DNA from: UBA2206 sp049303905
Lineage (GTDB): Bacteria > Patescibacteriota > Minisyncoccia > Moranbacterales > UBA2206
Reading direction: 5' to 3'
Assembly (NCBI GenBank): GCA_049303905.1
Contig: JBAQNP010000039.1
Coordinates: 54,424 to 118,423, forward strand
Length of the DNA stretch: 64,000 bases
In this document: in pieces, positions 8,533 through 16,817 of the stretch
Numbering within the stretch: the first letter of the stretch is position 1
How the letters are laid out: the number at the start of each line of letters is the position of its first letter
Notes under the pieces: generated by a model
What the model was told of the DNA's origin: nothing
What the model saw: the letters and a program-made list of their open reading frames with translations, nothing else
The model's database searches: none
Position numbers and translations under genes: made by a program

Positions 8533-8657
8533 TTTCAATATTCAACCGAACAATGATCAATTAATTTTCAAGTAAAAAAACTTTCAATGATCATTGAGAA
8601 TTTAAAAATTAAAAATTAATTGAACGGTTGAAAGTTGAGCGGTTGAAAATTAGCAAT
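8533..8657. repeat. inverted-repeat region after the second four-helix-bundle gene
   Basis: TTCAACCG followed by TCAATTAATTTT (about 8540-8570) is mirrored by AAAATTAATTGA and CGGTTGAA (about 8611-8632). Near the centre is the perfect palindrome TCAATGATCATTGA (8584-8597), and CAATGATCA also occurs once in the left arm. A transcript through this region could fold into a long hairpin. Confidence 0.6.
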
Positions 8658-8688
8658 CTCATTATAATAATTTAATTAAAAAAACCAT

Positions 8689-9033
8689 ATGCCTTCTATT
8701 CATCTCTACCAAATCGCCGTTATTATCGTTTCTTCCTTGATGATCTATCAAGGACTGGATCGATATTTCAAAAAACAAAAAAATCAGTCTTTTTTGAAAC
8801 TTCTCATTCGCCTGATTGTTTGGGGCGGAATGATTGCAATTGTCGTCTATCCTAAGATAAGCATGAGCCTAGCAGAACTCATTGGCATCGAAGGCAACAT
8901 CAACGCTGTGATTTTAGTCGGCTTTATCCTGATTTTCCTAATAATTTTCAAACTTTTAAATGCCATAGAAAAACTAGAACAGCAAATGACGGAACTAACT
9001 AGAAAAGATAGTTTAGAAGAGATTAAAAAGTAG
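8689..9033 (+). CDS. DUF2304 membrane protein
   Basis: A 114-residue protein has three hydrophobic segments (about 5-22, 40-57, 70-92) and a charged C-terminal tail (KLEQQMTELTRKDSLEEIKK). Size, helix spacing and the tail match DUF2304 proteins, which are commonly encoded next to GT2 glycosyltransferases. The GT2 gene at 9068 follows after 34 bp. A scaffolding role for a glycosyltransferase is inference from neighbourhood only. TATAAT lies about 20 bp before the start, with no clear Shine-Dalgarno sequence. Confidence 0.78.
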   Translation: MPSIHLYQIAVIIVSSLMIYQGLDRYFKKQKNQSFLKLLIRLIVWGGMIAIVVYPKISMSLAELIGIEGNINAVILVGFILIFLIIFKLLNAIEKLEQQMTELTRKDSLEEIKK

Positions 9034-9067
9034 AGAAGTTTTTAAAGTTATAAAGTTTTTAAAGTTC

Positions 9068-9838
9068 ATGAAAATATCAATAATTACTCCCAGCTTCAAC
9101 CAAGCGCAATTTATTGAGCGGACAATTAAAAGTGTGTTGGAGCAAAATTATCCGGATTTGGAATATATTGTGATGGATGGCGGATCAACTGACGGCACTG
9201 TGGAAATTCTCAAAAAATATTCTGATCGCATTATTTGGAAATCAGAAAAAGACCGAGGACAATCCGATGCGATAAACAAGGGTTTGAAAATTGCCACTGG
9301 TGACATTGTCGCCTATCTAAATTCAGATGATACTTATGAACCGAAAGCTCTGCAAAAAGTGGCCGATTATTTTTCGCGCAATCCAAACTCAAAATGGGCA
9401 TACGGAAAATGCAAAATTATCAATGCTAATGATCAAGAAATTAGAAAACCTATCACTTGGTATAAAAATTTTCTGTTAAAAAAATATAGCTATTCTAAAC
9501 TACTCTGCGAAAACTTCATCTCCCAGCCTGCGGTCTTCTGGAAGCGCGAAATTCATTCTGAGTTGGGTTTTTTCAATGAAAGCGAGCACTTTTGTATGGA
9601 CTATGAATTTTGGCTTAGGATCGGCCGAAAATATCCTGCCGGAGTCATTAATGACTATCTCGCAAATTTCAGGTATTATTCAAACAGTAAGTCTGGCAGT
9701 GTCAACAAAAAACAATTTCAAGATGAACTCAGATTGGCCAAAAAATTCGGCGCTGGTTATCCCCTCTTAATTTTTTTGCATAAAATTAATTATTATAAAA
9801 TAACAGGAATATATCGAATCTTGAATTTATTTCAATAG
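9068..9838 (+). CDS. GT2 glycosyltransferase (WcaA-like)
   Basis: A GT-A domain has IITPSFNQAQFI at the start, DGGSTDGT near 37-44, an SEKDRGQSDAINKGL segment and LNSDDTYEP near 85-95. No membrane helix is present. It is closely similar to the protein at 12279 (shared SGQSDAINKG, LNSDD and AMDYD/CMDYE motifs), which points to local duplication. It probably adds one sugar to a surface-polysaccharide repeat unit in the cytoplasm. A direct AAAGTT word repeat fills the 34 bp upstream. Confidence 0.88.
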   Translation: MKISIITPSFNQAQFIERTIKSVLEQNYPDLEYIVMDGGSTDGTVEILKKYSDRIIWKSEKDRGQSDAINKGLKIATGDIVAYLNSDDTYEPKALQKVADYFSRNPNSKWAYGKCKIINANDQEIRKPITWYKNFLLKKYSYSKLLCENFISQPAVFWKREIHSELGFFNESEHFCMDYEFWLRIGRKYPAGVINDYLANFRYYSNSKSGSVNKKQFQDELRLAKKFGAGYPLLIFLHKINYYKITGIYRILNLFQ

Positions 9839-9846
9839 TTATCTTA

Positions 9847-10971
9847 TTAGGCTATAAAATCCAAGTAGTTTTCCTTAGTTATCACTTCAAAAGAAGCGGT
9901 CGGATAATTTTCCTTCCATTGAGATGGAGCTTTAGTATTTTTATCGGAATATTTTATTTCATATCCAAAAAGTTTTCCTTCTCTTTCTTCGACAATATCA
10001 ACCTCTTGTTGTTGCCAGGTTCTCCAGAAATAAACATTAGCGGATATATCCTCATAGGAGCGTTTTTTCAATCGCTCCATAAAAACAAAATTTTCCCAAA
10101 GAGCGCCAATGTCATTTCTAAGTGGCAACTCATTAAAATTCGCGATGATGGCATTACGGATACCATTATCATAAAAATAATATTTGCTTTTCTGTGTTAT
10201 CTCATCGCGCAAATTTCCACTATATCCACGCACATTCAAAAGAACAAATGATTTTTCAAAAAGATCAAGATAGCGCGCCACGGTTTTCGTGTTAATGCCA
10301 ACCTTTTGCGCAAGTTCCGACAGTGAAACTTCATTTCCAATTTGGAAAGCAAGTAGACGCAAAAGATCTAGAAGAATTTTTGAACTTTTTACTTTTTCTA
10401 ATTCCAAAATATCTTTGAGTAAATAAGAATGAGCTATTTCTTCAGCCATTTTACGCTTAAGATCGTTGGTTGCCCTAGTCATTACCTTAGGATAATTTCC
10501 ATAAATCAATTGTTGTTCCAATTTTTCCTTTAGATCGAAATTATTCAAGGTTTTTTTGAGCTCAAGTTGAGAAATTGGAAAAAGTGAAAGAGTTTGTTTT
10601 CTGCCTGTGAGGGGTTCGCCTATTTGACCGGCTAGTTCGAAAGATGAAGATCCAGTAGCGATAAGGCGGATACCAGGAATATTATCCACAATTATTTTAA
10701 GCACCATACCTATATTAGGAATGCGCTGAGCTTCATCGAAAGCGATAACATCATAACCCTTAGCAAATTCTTTTATTGTTTCAAAATCAGCCGATCCCAA
10801 TTCTTGAATGCGAGTATTATCTCCATTTTCATAACGCCATTTCAGTTGAGTGCGAGCTAGAAAATTTTTCACTAAAGTCGTTTTTCCTACTTGGCGAGGA
10901 CCATAGATAACTAATACTTGATTGGGTTCAAGCATTTTTTCGATTTCATCATAGATTCTTGCGATTTTCAT
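9847..10971 (-). CDS. AAA ATPase with C-terminal DUF4143 domain
   Basis: The N-terminal AAA_14 ATPase has Walker A GPRQVGKTT (24-32), Walker B VIAFDEAQRI (75-84) and sensor-like ATGSSSFEL. A winged-helix-like segment (SLSELAQKVGINTKTVARYLDL) links to the C-terminal DUF4143 part. That part ends with EVDIVEEREGKLFGYEIKYS, a D-x-E-x-K arrangement reminiscent of PD-(D/E)XK nucleases. The family is widespread and its role is unsettled; some members have been discussed as toxin- or defence-like. It interrupts two glycosyltransferase blocks on the opposite strand and has its own promoter (11003-11031), so it is probably an independent accessory gene. Confidence 0.88.
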   Translation of the reverse strand: MKIARIYDEIEKMLEPNQVLVIYGPRQVGKTTLVKNFLARTQLKWRYENGDNTRIQELGSADFETIKEFAKGYDVIAFDEAQRIPNIGMVLKIIVDNIPGIRLIATGSSSFELAGQIGEPLTGRKQTLSLFPISQLELKKTLNNFDLKEKLEQQLIYGNYPKVMTRATNDLKRKMAEEIAHSYLLKDILELEKVKSSKILLDLLRLLAFQIGNEVSLSELAQKVGINTKTVARYLDLFEKSFVLLNVRGYSGNLRDEITQKSKYYFYDNGIRNAIIANFNELPLRNDIGALWENFVFMERLKKRSYEDISANVYFWRTWQQQEVDIVEEREGKLFGYEIKYSDKNTKAPSQWKENYPTASFEVITKENYLDFIA

Positions 10972-11002
10972 ATATTTTTACTATTAGATATTTTATGGCT
11001 AA

Positions 11003-11031
11003 ATATTAGCATAATACTCAAAATTTGTCAA
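11003..11031 (-). promoter_or_regulatory. sigma70-type promoter of the AAA/DUF4143 gene
   Basis: On the minus strand TTGACA (11026-11031) and TAATAT (11003-11008) are separated by 17 bp, and TGC before the -10 gives an extended -10. The predicted start is about 25 bp before the ATG at 10971. GGGTA/TACCC half-sites lie just upstream (11036-11074). Confidence 0.75.
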
Positions 11032-11035
11032 TTAT

Positions 11036-11074
11036 GGGTAGTCCCGATACCCAAAATAGTTATTCTTTGGGTAT
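11036..11074. promoter_or_regulatory. possible operator: three GGGTA half-sites between divergent promoters
   Basis: GGGTA (11036-11040), ATACCCAAA (11047-11055) and TTTGGGTAT (11066-11074) form two inverted pairs. The outer nine-base arms match perfectly around a 10-nt loop. The cluster lies immediately upstream of the -35 of the minus-strand ATPase gene and about 20 bp before the -35 of the plus-strand GT4. A shared regulator site is plausible but unproven. Confidence 0.45.
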
Positions 11075-11093
11075 TCATAGTACAATTATTAGT

Positions 11094-11122
11094 TTGCCAT
11101 TTGATTTTAGCTTTGCTATTAT
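11094..11122 (+). promoter_or_regulatory. promoter giving an apparently leaderless GT4 mRNA
   Basis: TTGCCA (11094-11099), a 17-bp spacer and TATTAT (11117-11122) with an upstream TGC form a good extended promoter. The ATG at 11131 begins nine bases after the -10, so the transcript should start at or within about two bases of the start codon. Confidence 0.65.
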
Positions 11123-11130
11123 GAATTACA

Positions 11131-12273
11131 ATGAAACAAAAAATACTGATTATTATCCACCCTCATTTTACCCTTCCTGGAGGAGCGGGGAAAGTTATGC
11201 TGGAACTAGGCAAGCAACTCTCCAAAGAAATGCGCATTGTGATAATTGCGCAAAAAATAAATCGGAATTATATCGATGAATATCCCGAACTTGAATTTGA
11301 GAGTATCAATGGACCAATTACTAGCAGTTTTTTCTTCTGGTTCCTTTTCCCTTGGTGGTACCAAAAAACTGCGAAAGCGATAGATTCGCTAAGGAAAAAA
11401 GGCGAAGTATCGATTCTTTGTAATGTTTTTCCGGCTAATTGGATCGGGCTTTTGTATAAATCTTTTCACAAAGAAATTCATTGCAGTTGGTTTTGTCATG
11501 AACCAAGCGCTTTTATTCATGTTAGAAAATGGCGAAACGCAATAGCCAATCCTATAAAAAAAGATTTAGCTAATTTTTTCTTCCCTCTTTTTTCAATAAT
11601 CGACAAAAAATTGACCGGTCTCGCCGATGAAATTTTTGCCAATTCAAACTATTCTAAAGGGATAATTAAAAAATACTATCAAAGAGATTCGATTGTGATT
11701 TATCCCGGAATAAATCCTTTGTCTTATACTCCAATTCCATTTGAGCAAAAGAAAAACTATATACTAACAGTAGGTAGACTCACAAAATTCAAAAATAATG
11801 ATATGATAATCACCGCCCTATCAAAAATAGAAAACGATGAAATTTCACTTTACATCGTCGGCGACGGAGAAGAAAAAGAAAATTTGCAAAAGTTGGCAAA
11901 AAAACTTAACATAGAAAATAGGGTTAGAATTTTTGCCAATATTTCTGATCGTGAAATTATTCAATTTTACGCCCAGGCAAAAATATTCATATTGGGCTCA
12001 AAAAATGAACCGTTCGGAATTGTGCCAATTGAAGCAATGTCATGCGGGACTGCGGTTATTGTGGATAATTCAGGAGGACCAAGCGAAACTATTTTGAACG
12101 GAAAATCAGGAAGATGTATTGATTTTGAAGTTGAAAACCTCACAAAAACAATCAATGAATTACTGCGCGATGAAAAAACCCTGGAAGAAATGTCTGTTTT
12201 TGCCAGAAAATATGCTCAAGAAAATTTCAGCTGGGAAAAATCAGCGGAAAAAATAAAAAGGAGTTTTCAATAA
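11131..12273 (+). CDS. GT4 glycosyltransferase
   Basis: A 380-residue GT-B enzyme has an acceptor-side loop PGGAGKVMLELGK near 16-28. Its donor domain begins with ILTVGRLTKFKNNDMI, contains LYIVGDGEEKENLQKL, and has the E-x7-E region KNEPFGIVPIEAMSCGT. No transmembrane segment is present. It probably extends a polysaccharide unit at the cytoplasmic face. The next GT2 gene follows after 5 bp, so the two form an operon transcribed from the promoter at 11094-11122. Confidence 0.9.
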   Translation: MKQKILIIIHPHFTLPGGAGKVMLELGKQLSKEMRIVIIAQKINRNYIDEYPELEFESINGPITSSFFFWFLFPWWYQKTAKAIDSLRKKGEVSILCNVFPANWIGLLYKSFHKEIHCSWFCHEPSAFIHVRKWRNAIANPIKKDLANFFFPLFSIIDKKLTGLADEIFANSNYSKGIIKKYYQRDSIVIYPGINPLSYTPIPFEQKKNYILTVGRLTKFKNNDMIITALSKIENDEISLYIVGDGEEKENLQKLAKKLNIENRVRIFANISDREIIQFYAQAKIFILGSKNEPFGIVPIEAMSCGTAVIVDNSGGPSETILNGKSGRCIDFEVENLTKTINELLRDEKTLEEMSVFARKYAQENFSWEKSAEKIKRSFQ

Positions 12274-12278
12274 AATAT

Positions 12279-13067
12279 ATGAAACTATCAATAATTACTC
12301 CGAGCTATAATCAGGGAAAATTCATCAGAGACACTTTCAATAGCATCCTCAATCAGGATATTAATTTTAAATTGGAATATATCTTGGTTGATGCAGTTTC
12401 AAAAGATGAAACATCAAAAATTGTTGAAGAATTTTCTCCGAAATTTAAGACTAGAGGAATTGATTTTATCTATATTTGCGAAAAAGACAGCGGTCAATCT
12501 GATGCCATTAATAAAGGTTTCCGTTTAGCTACGGGAGATATTATAACTTATCTCAATTCGGATGATTTTTATGAACCGAATTCCCTGCAAGAAGTAATTG
12601 AATATTTTGACAATAATCCAAAAATAAAATGGGCCTACGGTGGATGGAATCTTGTCACGAAAAATTCCATGATATTTCGTATTCTAAGCCCGCAAAAATA
12701 TAGCAAGGATACTCTTTTGAACTATTGCAATATCGGACAACCTAGTTGCTTTTTTAGAAAAGAATTATTAAATGAAGTTGGTATGTTGGACGAAAATTTG
12801 CATCTAGCTATGGACTATGATCTATGGCTACGTTTTGCATCGAAATATGATGCTGGAATTATAGGAAAAATCATTTCCAATATGCGCTATTACAGTGAAG
12901 CAAAAAGTTCCGCTAAAGCGACAGCTCAACTTCTAGAAACCTTACGGATTGGAAAAAAACACACTAAATTATTTAGCTTTAGAAGATTTGCTCAATATTT
13001 TTTTTATCTGAGAGGGTTGATTGCTATTATGCTCAAGGTTTCAAAAATTCAAAGAAATATTTCATGA
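12279..13067 (+). CDS. GT2 glycosyltransferase (WcaA-like)
   Basis: A GT-A domain has IITPSYNQGKFI, SGQSDAINKGF, LNSDDFYEPN and AMDYDLWLR. The usual DDGS at the donor site reads DAVSKDETSK, which departs from the D-x-S pattern of its paralogue at 9068 (DGGSTDGT). Nucleotide binding may still occur through the first Asp. It follows the GT4 gene after 5 bp and the pair is likely co-transcribed. Donor and acceptor are unknown. Confidence 0.85.
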   Translation: MKLSIITPSYNQGKFIRDTFNSILNQDINFKLEYILVDAVSKDETSKIVEEFSPKFKTRGIDFIYICEKDSGQSDAINKGFRLATGDIITYLNSDDFYEPNSLQEVIEYFDNNPKIKWAYGGWNLVTKNSMIFRILSPQKYSKDTLLNYCNIGQPSCFFRKELLNEVGMLDENLHLAMDYDLWLRFASKYDAGIIGKIISNMRYYSEAKSSAKATAQLLETLRIGKKHTKLFSFRRFAQYFFYLRGLIAIMLKVSKIQRNIS

Positions 13068-13090
13068 TGCTACTATTTTTTTTGCCTAAA

Positions 13091-14095
13091 TCAACTGCTT
13101 AGATAGAGCTTTTTCAGATATGCATTAACCCTGTTGGGCAAAAAAAGCCTAGTGAACAAAAAAAGTGATTCCCGAAAATCAAGCATGAGATTTCTTGGAT
13201 ATTTTCTACTGTAATAAAAAAATTCAAGCCAGGATTTCTTCTTTGAGCCATTTTCAATATAATAAAGTATTTTAAAATAGTGGGTTTTTCCCCGCATATA
13301 TTTTATCGCTTTTTGCATTTTTTCATTACCCGCATACTCTTTTGCATAACTATCCAAAATTATTTCCAGTTGATTGCAAACCTTAAATATGTCTGCTGAA
13401 TTATTATTGGGATGTTTTCTATATTGCAAAAGAATTTCGTCGATATAATAAATTTCATTTTTTGTTGAGACAAGAAAATTAAAATCCCAATCCGATGGTA
13501 GAAATATTTTTTCTTCAAGAGCAAAGCTTCTTGGATAACCCGAAATAGCTATAACATTTTTCCGTATCATTATCTGACTATAGGTAGAAAATGGTAAAAG
13601 CTTCGAATATAAATATTCGGCCGGTTGTATCATTTGGTTTCTGTAAGTAGAAATCCCAAGTTTTTTGTAATAATCGTGAATAAGAATGTTTCCTTTGGCA
13701 CCAATAGCGCAGAAATTGCAATACACCATTCCTATTTTTGGATATTGCTCAAATATCCTCATCTTGCTTTTCAAATTTTCCGGATAAAAAACATCATCAC
13801 CCTCCAAAAAAGCAATGTAATCCCCTTTTGAATTGTCAATCAAAAACTTCCAATTAGGAATAAGCCCTTTGTTTTCATTGTTACGAAAAGCTTTGATTCT
13901 GGAATCTTTTTTGGCCCACTCTTGAATAATGCTCCAGCTTCCATCCTTTGAACAATCGTCCACAATCAACATTTCCCAATTTTGATAGGTTTGATCCAAA
14001 ACACCTTGAATGGTCTTTGCTATGAATTTTTCGTGATTATAGAAAGGAGTAATCACCGAAACAAGTGGTTTTTTTTCTGAGACTGTTTCTGACAT
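13091..14095 (-). CDS. GT2 glycosyltransferase with long C-terminal region
   Basis: The GT-A domain starts with VSVITPFYNHEKFI and has DDCSKDGSW, RNNENKGLIPNWK and EGDDVFYPENL, a GT2 signature. The C-terminal ~120 residues are basic and aromatic with no clear membrane helix, but could sit at the membrane. The gene ends at 13091 on the minus strand, converging on the operon at 11131-13067. Upstream lies a direct repeat of TATAACATGG (about 14115-14136). Confidence 0.85.
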   Translation of the reverse strand: MSETVSEKKPLVSVITPFYNHEKFIAKTIQGVLDQTYQNWEMLIVDDCSKDGSWSIIQEWAKKDSRIKAFRNNENKGLIPNWKFLIDNSKGDYIAFLEGDDVFYPENLKSKMRIFEQYPKIGMVYCNFCAIGAKGNILIHDYYKKLGISTYRNQMIQPAEYLYSKLLPFSTYSQIMIRKNVIAISGYPRSFALEEKIFLPSDWDFNFLVSTKNEIYYIDEILLQYRKHPNNNSADIFKVCNQLEIILDSYAKEYAGNEKMQKAIKYMRGKTHYFKILYYIENGSKKKSWLEFFYYSRKYPRNLMLDFRESLFLFTRLFLPNRVNAYLKKLYLSS

Positions 14096-14236
14096 ACTAA
14101 TATGTTTGATTTTACTATAACATGGCTATAACATGGTTTTGCTTTTTAGTTATTTTTATAAATTAACTATACTATAATTTTATAAATAAAATTTAATACT
14201 TATATTAATACTTTGCGATATCCCATGAGCAATGAT

Positions 14237-15010
14237 TTATTTAATACCAACAAAATAAACTCCGGCTGACATTATATATTGTTTGTTTTGTGGAATATAT
14301 TGATTAAATTGGTTAAAATCAATAAGAAATTTATCTTCAAATTCTCTTTTAATTTTATCATCACTTAGTAAATCGCGATAAGTTCTGAGAAGAATATTAA
14401 GAGTATACGAGGCTGTTTGATAACTTTCAACTCCGGCATCAATTTCCTTGAAACTCTTAAACACTTCTCTCAGGCCCTCCAAGGTCATGTTGAAATAATG
14501 ATATGGGTCAGCATGAACGGGCTGCAAAAAAGCGGTATCAATTAAAACCTTTCCGCCAGGTTTCAAAACACGATAGATCTCTTTTGCATAATAGAATGGG
14601 TCCTTCACATGCTCAAATACAGACTCACTTATTACAAAATCAAAAATATCATCCCCGAAAGGTAAATTCCCTTCAGTTGAAACAATGTCCGTAGATTTGT
14701 AATGCACAAATTCCATTTTCAAAATATTATCAAAAAGTTCTTCCTTGGCTGGATTTCCTGCGCCGAAATCTAAAATTTTTGCATCTGGATTATTTTTTAT
14801 TATCTCTAATGATTTTGATGAGTAAGGATTAGTGCTATTTGTTTCATTAAGTTTATTAATATATATCGTTTCATCAGCCAGAAACACTGGAACATTTTCT
14901 TTGATCTGAAATTTATACCCACATTTTTGGCAATTTTCTTTTTTTAATTCAATCTTGTTGCGACACCTTGGGCAAGCTAGATTGTTCGCAATTAGTTCTA
15001 TTTTGTTCAT
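14237..15010 (-). CDS. class I SAM-dependent methyltransferase with N-terminal zinc ribbon
   Basis: Residues 10-35 form a Trm112-like zinc ribbon with cysteines at 13, 16, 27 and 30. A Methyltransf_11 fold follows: ILDFGAGNP (motif I), the VISESVFEHVKDPFYYAKEI stretch (motif IV/V) and VLKPGGKVLIDTA. This combination is common in polysaccharide clusters, where it may methylate a sugar or a lipid-linked intermediate. The true substrate is unknown. It lies 8 bp downstream of the asparagine synthetase gene, on the same strand. Confidence 0.85.
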   Translation of the reverse strand: MNKIELIANNLACPRCRNKIELKKENCQKCGYKFQIKENVPVFLADETIYINKLNETNSTNPYSSKSLEIIKNNPDAKILDFGAGNPAKEELFDNILKMEFVHYKSTDIVSTEGNLPFGDDIFDFVISESVFEHVKDPFYYAKEIYRVLKPGGKVLIDTAFLQPVHADPYHYFNMTLEGLREVFKSFKEIDAGVESYQTASYTLNILLRTYRDLLSDDKIKREFEDKFLIDFNQFNQYIPQNKQYIMSAGVYFVGIK

Positions 15011-15017
15011 TTTTTTA

Positions 15018-16817
15018 TTATTTTAAATTTTTATACCATAATCTGTAAACCAATATACTATATAATAATCGTCCACGATCCTCTTTTCCTGATAAATGAT
15101 TGTCAATTAATATTTTGTAATAGTTATTATTAATTAGATCATTTTGAATAAAATCAGAGCTTTCTATTAATTTTTCTTTTAGTATTCCCCTTAACCATTC
15201 CGACATCGGCAAATTAAATCCTTGTTTTTTTCTAGAAAAAATTTCTTTTGGTAATAAATCAACACAAGCCTCTCTCAATATATACTTACTCACACCTCCT
15301 TTCCATTTATATTTTTTTGGTAAATTATAACCATATTCAACTAGTTTTGAATCTAAATATGGAGCTCGTCCCTCAAGTGAAGCTGCCATCCCCATTCGAT
15401 CATATTTTATGAGTAAGTCATCCACTAGCCAACTATAGATATCAGAGTGCTGAGCTTTTTTCATTCGATCTTTTATGCTTTGAGAATCCTTTATGAATCC
15501 TTTTTCATTAATACTTTTTTCAAAATCAATCTCATCTTCTCTAGCATTTTTTCCCATAAGTATCAATCGATCAAATTTATTTGTTATAAGCGGAAAACCA
15601 CTTGTAGTCTGGCAAAGAATTTCATTTAAAAAAGATTTTTTATTGCTAAATAAACTTTTTATTATGTCTTTTAAATTATCATTTTTCACAAAAGGAGCAT
15701 AATATTCATAACCACCAAAAACTTCGTCTGCACCCTCTCCGCCCAACACAACCGTTACATATTTCTTAGCTTCTCGAGAAAGCAATAGAACGGGCAGTAA
15801 TGCTTGATCACCGATTGGTTCATCCATATATTTTACAACCTCGGGTAACATATTAACAACATCTTTTTCTGTAAATACAAAGTGATGATGATCTGTTTTA
15901 TAATGTTTCGCGACTGCCTTTGAAAAATTCGATTCATCAAATTTCGGATTTTCAAAACCAATCGAAAAAGTCTTGAGATTTTTAGTATGTTTTGACATAA
16001 TTCCCACCATTATCGAAGAATCTATTCCGCCACTCAGAAAAGCCCCCACAGGAACATCGGCAACCATGCGATCCCTGATACTTTTTTCAATATACATTCG
16101 AATATTTTTTTTAGCTTGGCTAAAAGAATCCTTTATTATCCTTTCATTTAATTTCCAATATTTTTTCATATTAAATTCCAATGTTTCAATATCTAAAACT
16201 AAATAATGACCTGCTTTCAAACGAACAATGTCTTTCAAAATAGTTTTTTCCTCTGGAACAAAATGCAAAGCTAAAAATTTATATAAGGATTCCGGCTCGA
16301 TTTCTTTTGGTGTGTTTTTATCAACTAAAATCGCTCTTAATTCGGAAGAGAATATAAATTTCTTACCATCCGTATGATAATAAAGCGGTTTTTCTCCGAA
16401 TCTATCTCTTGCTATAAAAATCTTATTTTTTCGCTTATCATAAATTGCAAAAACAAACATTCCTTCAATTTTTTCAAGAAGACCGTCTATGCCCCATTCT
16501 TCGTATCCATGTACTAAAACCTCTGTATCTGATTTTGTTCCAAAAATATGACCACCTCTAAACAACTCCTCCCGCACATTCTTAAAATTATATATTTCAC
16601 CATTAAAAAAAACGATGATATTTCCGTTTTCATTGTAAATTGGTTGATCTCCTCCAGAGATATCTATAATTTTTAATCTCCTCATCGCTAAAGCAATTTT
16701 ATCTTCAACAAAAAAACCCGCGCTATCAGGACCGCGATGAAATATTTCATCATTCATTTTTTCTATTTCACTTTTTTCTATTTTATTCTTACTAACAATC
16801 CCAACTATTCCACACAT
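15018..16817 (-). CDS. asnB: glutamine-hydrolysing asparagine synthetase (AsnB type)
   Basis: The N-terminal nucleophile Cys2 (MCGIVG) starts a class II glutamine amidotransferase domain with RGPDSAG and FNGEIYNF. The synthetase domain has the PP-loop SGGIDSS (262-268) and GGEGADEVFGGYEYY. Length (599) is typical of the AsnB/WbpS-like forms found in surface-glycan loci. It may supply asparagine or, as suggested for some cluster-embedded copies, amidate a uronic acid; the presence of ugd makes the latter attractive but unproven. Its first 13 bp overlap the GT4 gene at 16805. Confidence 0.92.
   Translation of the reverse strand: MCGIVGIVSKNKIEKSEIEKMNDEIFHRGPDSAGFFVEDKIALAMRRLKIIDISGGDQPIYNENGNIIVFFNGEIYNFKNVREELFRGGHIFGTKSDTEVLVHGYEEWGIDGLLEKIEGMFVFAIYDKRKNKIFIARDRFGEKPLYYHTDGKKFIFSSELRAILVDKNTPKEIEPESLYKFLALHFVPEEKTILKDIVRLKAGHYLVLDIETLEFNMKKYWKLNERIIKDSFSQAKKNIRMYIEKSIRDRMVADVPVGAFLSGGIDSSIMVGIMSKHTKNLKTFSIGFENPKFDESNFSKAVAKHYKTDHHHFVFTEKDVVNMLPEVVKYMDEPIGDQALLPVLLLSREAKKYVTVVLGGEGADEVFGGYEYYAPFVKNDNLKDIIKSLFSNKKSFLNEILCQTTSGFPLITNKFDRLILMGKNAREDEIDFEKSINEKGFIKDSQSIKDRMKKAQHSDIYSWLVDDLLIKYDRMGMAASLEGRAPYLDSKLVEYGYNLPKKYKWKGGVSKYILREACVDLLPKEIFSRKKQGFNLPMSEWLRGILKEKLIESSDFIQNDLINNNYYKILIDNHLSGKEDRGRLLYSILVYRLWYKNLK

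Noticed and set aside
9847..10971. AAA/DUF4143 gene as part of a defence island
   Set aside because: No other defence genes are near; it stands alone between glycosyltransferase operons.
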